64,000 nucleotides of DNA from Tragulus kanchil (taxonomy: Eukaryota; Chordata; Mammalia; Artiodactyla; Tragulidae). The number at the start of each line of letters is the position of its first letter. Position 1 is the stretch's first letter. The stretch lies in NCBI GenBank assembly GCA_022376925.1, contig JAIOJX010000025.1, forward strand, positions 141,629,301-141,693,300, read 5' to 3'. A program made the position numbers and the translations under genes. Below are positions 31,825 through 44,375 of the stretch, in pieces. The notes under the pieces were generated by a model. That model did no database searches, had not been told where the DNA came from, and saw nothing but the letters and a program-made list of their open reading frames with translations.

Positions 31825-33972
31825 TCAGGTGCAGTTAAACACTCAACACAGCAAAAGCACTTGAATTGATTAGGCGAAAGTGTCTATATATTTTCATTGG
31901 TAAGAACAGAGAAAGCAAATATGTTTGCATTCAGTAAATCTCTTACTTTATAGTCTCTTACCTCTTCAACTACTTTTATTTCAAATATTAATAAATTACT
32001 TATTGTATGGATCACTGGTGGTTATTTGATGTGATGTTGATGAAAGTCCCTGTTAAGACGGAGCTAATTATGTAATAATGTACACTTCTTAGTCACATTA
32101 GAGGTTTATATTTCTTCATTAAAAATGACATTTAAAATATAGCAACTAATGTGTTTTCTTCTTAGTCTGTGAACTCCATGGAAACCTGTCCTGTGTCTGT
32201 TTTGCTGATTCTTCGCTCCCATTTTCTGCTTTATTCGTGTCATACGTCAAACCCTTTAGTTTATATATACACTTTAAGCATCATTCAAACAGATATTCCG
32301 ATGGTTTTTCCTATGAACTTTTATTTAGAGGTTTTCTTTTTATATATACAAGACACATTCATCCATTAAATTTGAGGACACAGTACAAAAAGAAAACACT
32401 TCAACTAATTCATCTGACAGTGCTGTTCTATGAACATTTAACAAGAAAATAGAACATTTTCTTATAGTTGATCAATGAATATTGCTTAAATTAATTGAAG
32501 GTTGTATTACTCTTTTCCTCAGCCATCTCAAGGCACCTAGTTTTACTCTGCATGAGGAATTTATATTCAATCTGTACTATTTTATTGTGGAATACAGCAT
32601 AAAATCCATTTTGCGTAAATTTACACCTTAAATAAATGATAAAACTAGCACTTATGTAACTATTTATTTTGATAAGGAAACAATATTATTAGCTCTCCTA
32701 GACCATCTCCATAGGTGTTTTCCTGGTCACAGTTTTCTTTCCTCTTTCCTACAGCTTACCAAAGCTTTGACAATTGTGATAATCCCATCCATGTGGTTAT
32801 TTTTGTTGTTGCTGTCGTTATACTTGCATGTGTGTGTGCTCAGTTGTTTCTCCTAACTCTTTGAGACCCTGTGGAGTGTAGCCCCTAGGCTGTAACCAAT
32901 TTTTCAGGTGCAGTTAAACACTCAACACAGCAAAAGCACTTGAATTGATTAGGCGAAAGTGTCTATATATTTTCATTGGTAAGAACAGAGAAAGCAAATA
33001 TGTTTGCATTCAGTAAATCTCTTACTTTATAGTCTCTTACCTCTTCAACTACTTTTATTTCAAATATTAATAAATTACTTATTGTATGGATCACTGGTGG
33101 TTATTTGATGTGATGTTGATGAAAGTCCCTGTTAAGACGGAGCTAATTATGTAATAATGTACACTTCTTAGTCACATTAGAGGTTTATATTTCTTCATTA
33201 AAAATGACATTTAAAATATAGCAACTAATGTGTTTTCTTCTTAGTCTGTGAACTCCATGGAAACCTGTCCTGTGTCTGTTTTGCTGATTCTTCACCCCCA
33301 TTGTCTGCTTTATTCTTGTCAGATGTCAAACCCTTTAGTTTATATATACACTTTAAGCATCATTCAAACAGATATTCCGATGGTTTTTCCTATGAACTTT
33401 TATTTAGAGGTTTTCTTTTTATATATACAAGACACATTCATCCATTAAATTTGAGGACACAGTACAAAAAGAAAACACTTCAACTAATTCATCTGACAGT
33501 GCTGTTCTATGAACATTTAACAAGAAAATAGAACATTTTCTTATAGTTGATCAATGAATATTGCTTAAATTAATTGAAGGTTGTATTACTCTTTTCCTCA
33601 GCCATCTCAAGGCACCTAGTTTTACTCTGCATGAGGAATTTATATTCAATCTGTACTATTTTATTGTGGAATACAGCATAAAATCCATTTTGCGTAAATT
33701 TACACCTTAAATAAATGATAAAACTAGCACTTATGTAACTATTTATTTTGATAAGGAAACAATATTATTAGCTCTCCTAGACCATCTCCATAGGTGTTTT
33801 CCTGGTCACAGTTTTCTTTCCTCTTTCCTACAGCTTACCAAAGCTTTGACAATTGTGATAATCCCATCCATGTGGTTATTTTTGTTGTTGCTGTCGTTAT
33901 ACTTCTTGCATGTGTGTGTGCTCAGTTGTTTCGTCCTAACTCTTTGAGACCCTGTGGAGTGTAGCCCCCTAG
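31825..33972. repeat. Tandem duplication D11, unit 1079 bp (31825-32889 / 32904-33972)
   Basis: The left copy decays toward the join: 'atacttgcatg' versus 'atacttcttgcatg', 'gtttctcc' versus 'gtttcgtcc', 'gcccctagg' versus 'gccccctag', then about 14 unmatched bases before 'tcaggtgcag'. A cluster of substitutions also occurs at 32213-32250 versus 33292-33329. Confidence 0.94.
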
Positions 33973-34132
33973 ACTTCTCTATCCATGGAATTCTCTAGGC
34001 AAGAATACTGGAATGCATTGTCATCCCCTCTTCCAGGGAATTTCCCCCACCTATGAATAGAACCTGTACAGTCTCCTGTGTCTCCTGCTTTTCAGGTGGA
34101 TTCTTTACCCACTCAGCCACCTGGGAAGCTCC
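33905..34132 (-). mobile_element. Bov-tA SINE, antisense
   Basis: 'gtgtgctcagttgtttcgtc', 'catggaattctctaggcaag', 'cctgtgtctcctgcttttca', 'ctcagccacctgggaagct' in reverse Bov-tA order. Duplicate at 34930-35157, and a damaged partial copy at 32827-32889. Confidence 0.87.
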
Positions 34133-34186
34133 TATGTAATTATGCATCAATAAACAATAAAGTTTCATGCTTTAAAAAAGTTTATA

Positions 34187-34455
34187 GGGCTTCCCTTGTG
34201 GTCCAGTGGGTTGAGAGTCTGCCTTGCAATTCAAGGGGCACCGGTTTGATACCTGGCATGGCAAGATCCCACATGCTGCAGAGCAGCTGGACCCATATGT
34301 CCAATTATGAGTCAGCGCCCTGGGGCACATGCACGTAGAGCTGGTGCTCTGCAACAAGAGAGGCCACCACGATGGTTAGGCCCTCAATGGGTAGGCCCAC
34401 GCAGGCCAAGGAATTCAGATGGATGAAAATAAATAAAGTACCAATAAAAGAGGCC

Positions 34456-34463
<8 letters not shown>
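34187..34463 (+). mobile_element. CHR-2-like SINE (C-rich-tail subfamily relative), diverged
   Basis: 'gggcttcccttgtggtccag', 'gccttgcaattcaaggggca', 'ccatatgtccaattatgag', 'gagctggtgctctgcaacaa'. A short local repeat (taggccctcaatgggtaggc) replaces the usual body end, and the tail is an AT microsatellite. Duplicate at 35212-35488. Confidence 0.8.

Positions 34464-34505
<42 letters not shown>
34464..34505. repeat. (AT)n microsatellite at a SINE tail
   Basis: About 20 AT units grown from the A-rich tail of the preceding SINE. Duplicate at about 35487-35527, one unit shorter. Confidence 0.9.
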
Positions 34506-34507
<2 letters not shown>

Positions 34508-34559
34508 TAGCACATGCAGGTTTGTGTTGTGTTTTTTTCTGATTTTTTATGGAAAGATT

Positions 34560-35480
34560 TTATTGTTAAATTCTGTCAATATTATTGACGACAGACACAC
34601 ATATTTTCTTAGTTTCCTCACTGTAGTCATCGCATTGTATAATTATACTACAGCCTGTTGGTCCACACTTCTAATAAACACCTGGTTTGTTTCCAGTTGG
34701 AGTTATAAATAATGTTGCGTAAATTTACACCTTAAATAAATGATAAAACTAGCACTTATGTAACTATTTATTTTGATAAGGAAACAATATTATTAGCTCT
34801 CCTAGACCATCTCCATAGGTGTTTTCCTGGTCACAGTTTTCTTTCCTCTTTCCTACAGCTTACCAAAGCTTTGACAATTGTGATAATCCCATCCATGTGG
34901 TTATTTTTGTTGTTGCTGTCGTTATACTTCTTGCATGTGTGTGTGCTCAGTTGTTTCGTCCTAACTCTTTGAGACCCTGTGGAGTGTAGCCCCCTAGACT
35001 TCTCTATCCATGGAATTCTCTAGGCAAGAATACTGGAATGCATTGTCATCCCCTCTTCCAGGGAATTTCCCCCACCTATGAATAGAACCTGTACAGTCTC
35101 CTGTGTCTCCTGCTTTTCAGGTGGATTCTTTACCCACTCAGCCACCTGGGAAGCTCCTATGTAATTATGCATCAATAAACAATAAAGTTTCATGCTTTAA
35201 AAAAGTTTATAGGGCTTCCCTTGTGGTCCAGTGGGTTGAGAGTCTGCCTTGCAATTCAAGGGGCACCGGTTTGATACCTGGCATGGCAAGATCCCACATG
35301 CTGCAGAGCAGCTGGACCCATATGTCCAATTATGAGTCAGCGCCCTGGGGCACATGCACGTAGAGCTGGTGCTCTGCAACAAGAGAGGCCACCACGATGG
35401 TTAGGCCCTCAATGGGTAGGCCCACGCAGGCCAAGGAATTCAGATGGATGAAAATAAATAAAGTACCAATAAAAGAGGCC

Positions 35481-35530
<50 letters not shown>

Positions 35531-36480
35531 TAGCACATGCAGGTTTGTGTTGTGTTTTTTTCTGATTTTTTATGGAAAGATTTTATTGTTAAATTCTGTC
35601 AATATTATTGACGACAGACACACATATTTTCTTAGTTTCCTCACTGTAGTCATCGCATTGTATAATTATACTACAGCCTGTTGGTCCACACTTCTAATAA
35701 ACACCTGGTTTGTTTCCAGTTGGAGTTATAAATAATGTTGCTATAGACATTCTGTGCATTTAACCTGCCACACATATAAGACTGTAGATTTTATAATGTA
35801 GAGTTAAATTAGTGAAATATAGGATATTAAATTTGAGGTAATGATCCAAGCTGTTTTATAAATAAGCATTACCAATTTCTACTGAAAGAGCATTATATTA
35901 TTCTATGTTTTCTCCAATATTTGGTTTTGTCAGACACTTAATGTTTGTTGAGTTTGGAGTAATACTTAACACTCTGATTTTAATTTTTATGTCCCCAATT
36001 ACAGTGAAGTTGAGCACTTTCATGTACTGTTTGATATTTGAGTTTCCTCTTCTGGAATGCCTGTTGAAGTAATTTCCCCATTTTTCTACTGCATGATTGC
36101 TGTTTTCCAATTGATTTGTAGTAGTGTCTTTATATTCTAAATATTCACCTTCGTTAAACACAATTATCAGACTCAACATTTGTCTCTCTATAATTTGATG
36201 GTCTCTTATGATAAACAGAGGTATTAATTTTAATATAGTCAAATTGATCAATTATTGACTATAGCTAGTAACTTTTGTGTTTTGTTTAAGAAGTTGTTTT
36301 CCACACTAACATCATAAAGACCCTTGCCTATATTTTCTTTTAAGCATGGCCTTTTAGATTTCATGATGTAACATATCTGAAATTGAGTTTGGAGTATGGA
36401 GTATAATATGGGCTCATTTCATTTCACTTTTCCATATAGAGTCCCTAAAAGCCCTTTTCTAAGCATTGTAATAATCCCCC
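34560..36480 (-). mobile_element. Old L1 (L1M-type) ORF2 end/3' region, antisense
   Basis: 'gtttgtttccagttggagtt', 'aataatgttgctatagacat', 'atgcctgttgaagtaatttc', 'ccaattgatttgtagtagtg', 'attttaatatagtcaaattg', 'ttgtgttttgtttaagaag', 'aaattgagtttggagtatgg' follow antisense L1 in order. D12 and D13 duplicate parts of it. No coding capacity remains. Confidence 0.78.
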
Positions 36481-36995
36481 AGTGTTATTATTGTCATCAT
36501 AATGAATCAAAAAGTCATTTTACTAGTTGTACCTCTACTTAGTATCATCATTCTTTCTTTAGAAAGTGATATGACTACATCCTATCTTGGTTCAGTCATA
36601 ATATCCTTGTACAGGTCACTTCTAACCATTTTATCTAGAACGGCAATCCTCTACGAGTCTTTATCCATGTATACATTTCTCTTCCCTCATATTAATTAAT
36701 ACTTGAAATTATAGTGCCTTTTGAATGTATTAAGCAGTTCATTGTTTGTCTCTTCACATGTAAGTTCAATGAGAAAAGAAATATAGCCTTTTCATTAGTC
36801 CATGGGTTTCTCCAGGCAAGAATACTGTTTGTCTAGCAGTGCATGATACACTATAAACATGTGCTAAACATTTATTGAATGAGTAAATTAACTAATGAGC
36901 AAATTAATTTAACAAGATAATATCCTATTATAATGTCAAAATAGAATCCTGTTACAATACCAGTACATGATTATAAATATATGGCTTGCTTTATT

Positions 36996-37204
36996 GGGCT
37001 TCCCTGGTGACTCAAATGGTAAAGAGTCCACCTGCAATGCAGGAGACCCGGTTTCGATCCCTGGGTTGGGAAGATCCCCTGGAGGAGGAGGGCATGGCAG
37101 CCCATATCCAGTATTCTTGCCTGGAGAATCCCATGGACTGAGGAGCCTGGCAGGCCACAGTCTGCAGGGTCACAAAGAACTGGACACGGCTGAGAGACTA
37201 ACCA
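36996..37204 (+). mobile_element. Bov-tA SINE, full length
   Basis: 'gggcttccctggtgactcaa', 'ccacctgcaatgcaggagac', 'gatccctgggttgggaagat', 'ggagcctggcaggccacag', 'ggctgagagactaacca'. Well preserved. Duplicate at 38179-38387. Confidence 0.92.
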
Positions 37205-38178
37205 TTGCAAAAATACAAGCAAGAGAATTAAGTATCCAGGAATGTTACTGGGAAAAAATTCAGTTAAAATCCACTGTTCAAAGCATGTATTGAAGAAAAA
37301 GGGGGTGATAGGCAAGGAGGATTTCTAAATATTCACCTTCGTAAAAATTCAGACTCAACATTTGTCTCTCTATAATTTGATGGTCTCTTATGATAAACAG
37401 AGGTATTAATTTTAATATAGTCAAATTGATCAATTATTGACTATAGCTAGTAACTTTTGTGTTTTGTTTAAGAAGTTGTTTTCCACACTAACATCATAAA
37501 GACCCTTGCCTATATTTTCTTTTAAGCATGGCCTTTTAGATTTCATGATGTAACATATCTGAAATTGAGTTTGGAGTATGGAGTATAATATGGGCTCATT
37601 TCATTTCACTTTTCCATATAGAGTCCCTAAAAGCCCTTTTCTAAGCATTGTAATAATCCCCCAGTGTTATTATTGTCATCATAATGAATCAAAAAGTCAT
37701 TTTACTAGTTGTACCTCTACTTAGTATCATCATTCTTTCTTTAGAAAGTGATATGACTACATCCTATCTTGGTTCAGTCATAATATCCTTGTACAGGTCA
37801 CTTCTAACCATTTTATCTAGAACGGCAATCCTCTACGAGTCTTTATCCATGTATACATTTTCTCTTCCCTCATATTAATTAATACTTGAAATTATAGTGC
37901 CTTTTGAATGTATTAAGCAGTTCATTGTTTGTCTCTTCACATGTAAGTTCAATGAGAAAAGAAATATAGCCTTTTCATTAGTCCATGGGTTTCTCCAGGC
38001 AAGAATACTGTTTGTCTAGCAGTGCATGATACACTATAAACATGTGCTAAACATTTATTGAATGAGTAAATTAACTAATGAGCAAATTAATTTAACAAGA
38101 TAATATCCTATTATAATGTCAAAATAGAATCCTGTTACAATACCAGTACATGATTATAAATATATGGCTTGCTTTATT

Positions 38179-38387
38179 GGGCTTCCCTGGTGACTCAAAT
38201 GGTAAAGAGTCCACCTGCAATGCAGGAGACCCGGTTTCGATCCCTGGGTTGGGAAGATCCCCTGGAGGAGGAGGGCATGGCAGCCCATATCCAGTATTCT
38301 TGCCTGGAGAATCCCATGGACTGAGGAGCCTGGCAGGCCACAGTCTGCAGGGTCACAAAGAACTGGACACGGCTGAGAGACTAACCA
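38179..38387 (+). mobile_element. Bov-tA SINE, D13 duplicate
   Basis: Same as 36996-37204, shifted by 1183 bp. Confidence 0.92.
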
Positions 38388-38504
38388 TTGCAAAAATACA
38401 AGCAAGAGAATTAAGTATCCAGGAATGTTACTGGGAAAAAATTCAGTTAAAATCCACTGTTCAAAGCATGTATTGAAGAAAAAGGGGGTGATAGGCAAGG
38501 AGGC

Positions 38505-39040
38505 AAGGAAAAAGAGTGAGAGAGAGAGCAAGAGAGACACAGATTATAAGATTTTGGCTCATATATTGTAGAGGCTGAGGACACGTAGTGTCTGCAGTTG
38601 GCAAGCTGGAGACCTAGGGGAGCTGATGGCATAGTTCCAGTACAAGTCCAAACACCTGAGAACCAGCAAGGCCAGTGGTATAAGTTTCAATCCAGAGGCC
38701 AGTAGCCTTGAGACCTAAGAAGAGCTGGTGGTGCCTTAGTTTGAGGATGAAGTTAGGAAAAAACAGATGTTCTAATTCAAACCAGTCAGGCAGGAGGCAT
38801 TCCCTCTTTATAAGGGAGAATCAGCCTTTTTGTTCAATTTAAGCCTTCAATTCATTAAGATCAGGGCCACCCACATTAGGAAAGGTGGTCTGCAGTACTT
38901 ACTCCATCTATTCAAATGATAATCTCATCCTAAAACATCCTTACAGATATACCCAGAAAAATGTTTGTTCAGATATCTGGGCTCCTCAGTCAGGGTGATC
39001 CATAAAATTAGCCATTACACTAGCAATGAGCAGTAAGAGA
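38505..39040. repeat. Old interspersed repeat, family not assigned
   Basis: Shows a (GAGA)n start, 'gattataagattttggctca', 'ttggcaagctggagaccta', 'ccagtcaggcaggaggcat', 'tcagggccacccacattagg', 'acagatatacccagaaaaa' and 'cataaaattagccattac'. This order is familiar from an old mammalian repeat whose name I cannot give. The portion from 38581 is duplicated at 39701-40158. Confidence 0.5.
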
Positions 39041-40792
39041 ATCATTAGGAAAATACAGTCAGCATTTTCCAGAGAGCATCTGTGGAATGTGCTGATCAAT
39101 TAAATGAAGATTTGTTGGGGATAATAATCTCATTAGTTGAAACAGAGATTTGGGAAAAGAATGAAGGCCTAGGAAGGTCATCATGGAATTTTTTTTGACA
39201 AATGAAAAATTGTTTAAATAATTTGAGATATAATATTGTAGAAACTCAATAAAGGAATCTCTATCGAAGGAGTAAGGTTTGGACATAGAAGTGCAATTAC
39301 ATAGCTGTTGGTAGGAGAGTCAGTAGATGATGAATTATAATACATGTAGGAATTTTATTTGTTACATAACATAGGACTCATTCATGTATGAATCCAGATC
39401 ATAATTTGTGATTCAGATAATATTTCTAAATAACTGTTATAGTTTTCTCCCAAATAATATTATTGGTATGACTAATTATTACTCTTTTTCCTACTGATTG
39501 CTTTTGGCTGATGAATTTCAGTACAAAATATCATTGTAATTGGGTTCTTCACTAAACATTTAGCATGTGAAATTCTGTCCTTCAGAGTAATGCTGTTTGA
39601 AAGAACCTAGGTGACAGGAATAGAAAAGTATGTGAGAGGTTCTGAGCAAATAAAGTACAACTTTAATTTATCCAGTAAAAATTTTTTAGATTGAAAGTAG
39701 ACACGTAGTGTCTGCAGTTGGCAAGCTGGAGACCTAGGGAGCTGATGGCATAGTTCCAGTACAAGTCCAAACACCTGAGAACCAGCAAGGCCAGTGGTAT
39801 AAGTTTCAATCCAGAGGCCAGTAGCCTTGAGACCTAAGAAGAGCTGGTGGTGCCTTAGTTTGAGGATGAAGTTAGGAAAAAACAGATGTTCTAATTCAAA
39901 CCAGTCAGGCAGGAGGCATTCCCTCTTTATAAGGGAGAATCAGCCTTTTTGTTCAATTTAAGCCTTCAATTCATTAAGATCAGGGCCACCCACATTAGGA
40001 AAGGTGGTCTGCAGTACTTACTCCATCTATTCAAATGATAATCTCATCCTAAAACATCCTTACAGATATACCCAGAAAATGTTTGTTCCGATATCTGGGC
40101 TCCTCAGTCAGGGTGATCCATAAAATTAGCCATTACACTAGCAATGAGCAGTAAGAGAATCATTAGGAAAATACAGTCAGCATTTTCCAGAGAGCATCTG
40201 TGGAATGTGCTGATCAATTAAATGAAGATTTGTTGGGGATAATAATCTCATTAGTTGAAACAGAGATTTGGGAAAAGAATGAAGGCCTAGGAAGGTCATC
40301 ATGGAATTTTTTTTGACAAATGAAAAATTGTTTAAATAATTTGAGATATAATATTGTAGAAACTCAATAAAGGAATCTCTATCGAAGGAGTAAGGTTTGG
40401 ACATAGAAGTGCAATTACATAGCTGTTGGTAGGAGAGTCAGTAGATGATGAATTATAATACATGTAGGAATTTTATTTGTTACATAACATAGGACTCATT
40501 CATGTATGAATCCAGATCATAATTTGTGATTCAGATAATATTTCTAAATAACTGTTATAGTTTTCTCCCAAATAATATTATTGGTATGACTAATTATTAC
40601 TCTTTTTCCTACTGATTGCTTTTGGCTGATGAATTTCAGTACAAAATATCATTGTAATTGGGTTCTTCACTAAACATTTAGCATGTGAAATTCTGTCCTT
40701 CAGAGTAATGCTGTTTGAAAGAACCTAGGTGACAGGAATAGAAAAGTATGTGAGAGGTTCTGAGCAAATAAAGTACAACTTTAATTTATCCA
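38581..40792. repeat. Tandem duplication D14, unit 1118-1120 bp (38581-39674 / 39701-40792)
   Basis: Homopolymer differences (ctagggg/ctaggg, cagaaaaatg/cagaaaatg) plus 'ttcagatatc' versus 'ttccgatatc'. After 'tttatcca' the left copy has about 26 bases only loosely resembling the true continuation before the restart 'acacgtagtgtctgc'. Confidence 0.95.
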
Positions 40793-42730
40793 TGAAATCT
40801 TTAAAATCTAATAAACATTGCATCTATCTTGTCCTTAGTATTTATAATCTTGTTTACCAAAAGGACATTTCCCAAAGGCTAAAATAATTGTGTACGCTTT
40901 TTTCCAGCTAAATGTTTCAACCTTCCTAACAACTGTATGCTTAGAAAGTCAGCAAATTTTGCTTAGGTAAGGTACAAATTGATAAAATACATTTAAAAAA
41001 AGTAAAATCTTTGTGTGAAAATTTGGAAAATACCTACGTGCTTACATGATCACAGAGAAAATTGTGCTGTCACAAACTAACAATTTCCAGAAACTCAGAA
41101 AACAAGTAAACTATGTTTCTATAAACTCCTATATGTTTAAAATCAGGTTGTATTATAATCTAATATGCATAGAAAAATAAATTGGTAATTCCATAAACTG
41201 TTTTCCTATTTGCATATATTTGCATGTAATTTATTATTTGAGACCACATTAGTGTTTCTATTTTAAAGATCCAAATGAAGTTCTGGATATCTTGATGATT
41301 TTTCAAATTCAACCTGTTGTTCAGATCAAAATGTTTCTACCTACCCTCTCCACAGTCCTTCAAACCAATTGATGTAGTTTCAAAAATATCTGGAAGGTGA
41401 CTGTTTATTACACCTCCCAGCTTGGTTCATGTGTCCCTCCTCTCTCATGGGGATTATTATAATATTTTCCACCCTTGTTCCTCTTCCTTACACTTTGTTC
41501 TCTCAACCGAGTAGCCAGAGTGATAATACTGAATAATCCCAATAGTGAACCCAAAAAACTACTTCTCAGAATGATCTTCAAAGTCAGTAGATGATGATTT
41601 GTTTACATAACATAGGACTCATTCATGTATGAATCCAGATCATAATTTGTGATTCAGATAATATTTCTAAATAACTGTTATAGTTTTCTCCCAAATAATA
41701 TTATTGGTATGACTAATTATTACTCTTTTTCCTACTGATTGCTTTTGGCTGATGAATTTCAGTACAAAATATCATTGTAATTGGGTTCTTCACTAAACAT
41801 TTAGCATGTGAAATTCTGTCCTTCAGAGTAATGCTGTTTGAAAGAACCTAGGTGACAGGAATAGAAAAGTATGTGAGAGGTTCTGAGCAAATAAAGTACA
41901 ACTTTAATTTATCCATGAAATCTTTAAAATCTAATAAACATTGCATCTATCTTGTCCTTAGTATTTATAATCTTGTTTACCAAAAGGACATTTCCCAAAG
42001 GCTAAAATAATTGTGTACGCTTTTTTCCAGCTAAATGTTTCAACCTTCCTAACAACTGTATGCTTAGAAAGTCAGCAAATTTTGCTTAGGTAAGGTACAA
42101 ATTGATAAAATACATTTAAAAAAAGTAAAATCTTTGTGTGAAAATTTGGAAAATACCTACGTGCTTACATGATCACAGAGAAAATTGTGCTGTCACAAAC
42201 TAACAATTTCCAGAAACTCAGAAAACAAGTAAACTATGTTTCTATAAACTCCTATATGTTTAAAATCAGGTTGTATTATAATCTAATATGCATAGAAAAA
42301 TAAATTGGTAATTCCATAAACTGTTTTCCTATTTGCATATATTTGCATGTAATTTATTATTTGAGACCACATTAGTGTTTCTATTTTAAAGATCCAAATG
42401 AAGTTCTGGATATCTTGATGATTTTTCAAATTCAACCTGTTGTTCAGATCAAAATGTTTCTACCTACCCTCTCCACAGTCCTTCAAACCAATTGATGTAG
42501 TTTCAAAAATATCTGGAAGGTGACTGTTTATTACACCTCCCAGCTTGGTTCATGTGTCCCTCCTCTCTCATGGGGATTATTATAATATTTTCCACCCTTG
42601 TTCCTCTTCCTTACACTTTGTTCTCTCAACCGAGTAGCCAGAGTGATAATACTGAATAATCCCAATAGTGAACTCCTCTGCTCAAAAGAGAAAGGAAGTC
42701 CATTTACTTCTCAGAATGATCTTCAAAGTC
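40437..42730. repeat. Tandem duplication D15, unit about 1123-1146 bp (40437-41585 / 41583-42730)
   Basis: The clearest example of end damage. Near the join the left copy lacks about 26 bases around 'agtgaacccaaaaaactact'. The right copy's first 30 bases lack about 23 bases (gatgatgatttgttt versus gatgatgaatta...). The join shares 'agtc'. Confidence 0.94.
40793..41340. other. AT-rich spacer, nothing recognised
   Basis: No repeat or gene signal. Duplicated downstream within D15 (about 41916-42463). Confidence 0.45.
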
Positions 42731-43320
42731 CAGCCACCTCTCTCCTGCAAGCCTGATGACTTCTCTGACCTTCACTACTAAGTTCACTGTCCTCACTCCA
42801 CTCGTGCCCACAGACTGCCATTTGTGCTTTAAACACATCAAACATTGTTTTTTCTCATATGAGTCTTTGCAGTTATTTCACCCTGTTGACATACATTCAT
42901 GACCTGCTCTGTCCTTTCAAGTATTTACTCAAATATCCTATTTTGAATGTGGCCTTCCTTGACTATCCTACTTAAAATTGCTTCCCATTTCATATCTCAT
43001 CATCAACTTTCCTTTCTTTTAGTTTTCTTTTTAACACTTGATATATTGCACCTCTCAGATGGTGCAGTGGTAAATATTCTGCCTGCCATGCAAGAGACAT
43101 AGAAGATGCCAGTTAGATCTTTGGGTTGGGAAGATCCACTGGAGGAGGAAATGGCAGCCCACTCCAGTATTTTGCCTGGAAAATCCCACAGACAGAGAGG
43201 AGACTGGCGGGCTACAGTCCATGGTGTCCCAAAGAATGGGGCCTAACTGAATATGCACACATGCACATACTGTATATTTACTTATTTGCCTAATATCAGC
43301 CTGTCCATTAAAATTTAAAG
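42460..43320 (+). mobile_element. L2 LINE fragment, sense
   Basis: 'ctcttccttacactttgttc', 'tttcaagtatttactcaaat', 'gtggccttccttgactatcc', 'tacttaaaattgcttcccat' follow the L2 3' region order. A Bov-tA interrupts it at 43050. Duplicated at about 43480-44340, and partially earlier at 41340-41582. Confidence 0.68.
43050..43262 (+). mobile_element. Bov-tA SINE in L2
   Basis: 'ctcagatggtgcagtggtaa', 'gcctgccatgcaagagacat', 'ggaagatccactggaggagg', 'gcgggctacagtccatggtg'. Moderately diverged. Duplicate at 44068-44280. Confidence 0.87.
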
Positions 43321-44067
43321 ATCACAAAAAGAAAAATTAATGAATGTCCTATTTCCATATATTTGCATGTAATTTATTATTTGAGACCACATTAGTGTTT
43401 CTATTTTAAAGATCCAAATGAAGTTCTGGATATCTTGATGATTTTTCAAATTCAACCTGTTGTTCAGTTCAAAATGTTTCTACCTACCCTCTCCACAGTC
43501 CTTCAAACCAATTGATGTAGTTTCAAAATATCTGGAAGGTGACTGTTTATTACACCTCCCAGCTTGGTTCATGTGTCCCTCCTCTCTCATGGGGATTATT
43601 ATAATATTTTCCACCCTTGTTCCTCTTCCTTACACTTTGTTCTCTCAACCGAGTAGCCAGAGTGATAATACTGAATAATCCCAATAGTGAACTCCTCTGC
43701 TCAAAGAGAAAGGAAGTCCATTTACTTCTCAGAATGATCTTCAAAGTCCAGCCACCTCTCTCCTGCAAGCCTGATGACTTCTCTGACCTTCACTACTAAG
43801 TTCACTGTCCTCACTCCACTCGTGCCCACAGACTGCCATTTGTGCTTTAAACACATCAAACATTGTTTTTTCTCATATGAGTCTTTGCAGTTATTTCACC
43901 CTGTTGACATACATTCATGACCTGCTCTGTCCTTTCAAGTATTTACTCAAATATCCTATTTTGAATGTGGCCTTCCTTGACTATCCTACTTAAAATTGCT
44001 TCCCATTTCATATCTCATCATCAACTTTCCTTTCTTTTAGTTTTCTTTTTAACACTTGATATATTGC

Positions 44068-44280
44068 ACCTCTCAGATGGTGCAGTGGTAAATATTCTGC
44101 CTGCCATGCAAGAGACATAGAAGATGCCAGTTAGATCTTTGGGTTGGGAAGATCCACTGGAGGAGGAAATGGCAGCCCACTCCAGTATTTTGCCTGGAAA
44201 ATCCCACAGACAGAGAGGAGACTGGCGGGCTACAGTCCATGGTGTCCCAAAGAATGGGGCCTAACTGAATATGCACACAT
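44068..44280 (+). mobile_element. Bov-tA SINE, D16 duplicate
   Basis: Same as 43050-43262, shifted by 1018 bp. Confidence 0.87.
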
Positions 44281-44375
44281 GCACATACTGTATATTTACT
44301 TATTTGCCTAATATCAGCCTGTCCATTAAAATTTAAAGATCACAAAAAGAAAAATTAATGAATGTCCTATTTCCA

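Larger units (their letters stand above)
33690..35741. repeat. Tandem duplication D12, unit 1025 bp (33690-34718 / 34715-35741)
   Basis: The join shares 'ttgc' (aatgttgc|gtaaattt). The copies are almost identical. The AT microsatellite is one unit shorter in the right copy. Bases 33690-33972 are also in D11. Confidence 0.95.
36135..38503. repeat. Tandem duplication D13, unit 1182-1188 bp (36135-37320 / 37323-38503)
   Basis: The right copy's head is damaged: 'ccttcgtaaaaattcagac' versus 'ccttcgttaaacacaattat'+cagac, a net 6-base loss. One T-run differs (acatttctc versus acattttctc). The largest unit in the series. Confidence 0.94.
42327..44375. repeat. Tandem duplication D16, unit about 1018-1020 bp (42327-43357 / 43347-44375)
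   Basis: The join shares 'tcctattt' (8 bp) and continues with one mismatch, the longest shared join in the window. Interior differences are homopolymer indels (aaaaatatc/aaaatatc, caaaagag/caaagag). Includes L2 and a Bov-tA. Bases 42327-42730 are also in D15. Confidence 0.95.

Noticed and set aside
36967..37293. 108-residue frame beginning LALLGFPGDSNGKESTCNAG
   Set aside because: Translation of a Bov-tA SINE, a common false protein in ruminant gene sets.
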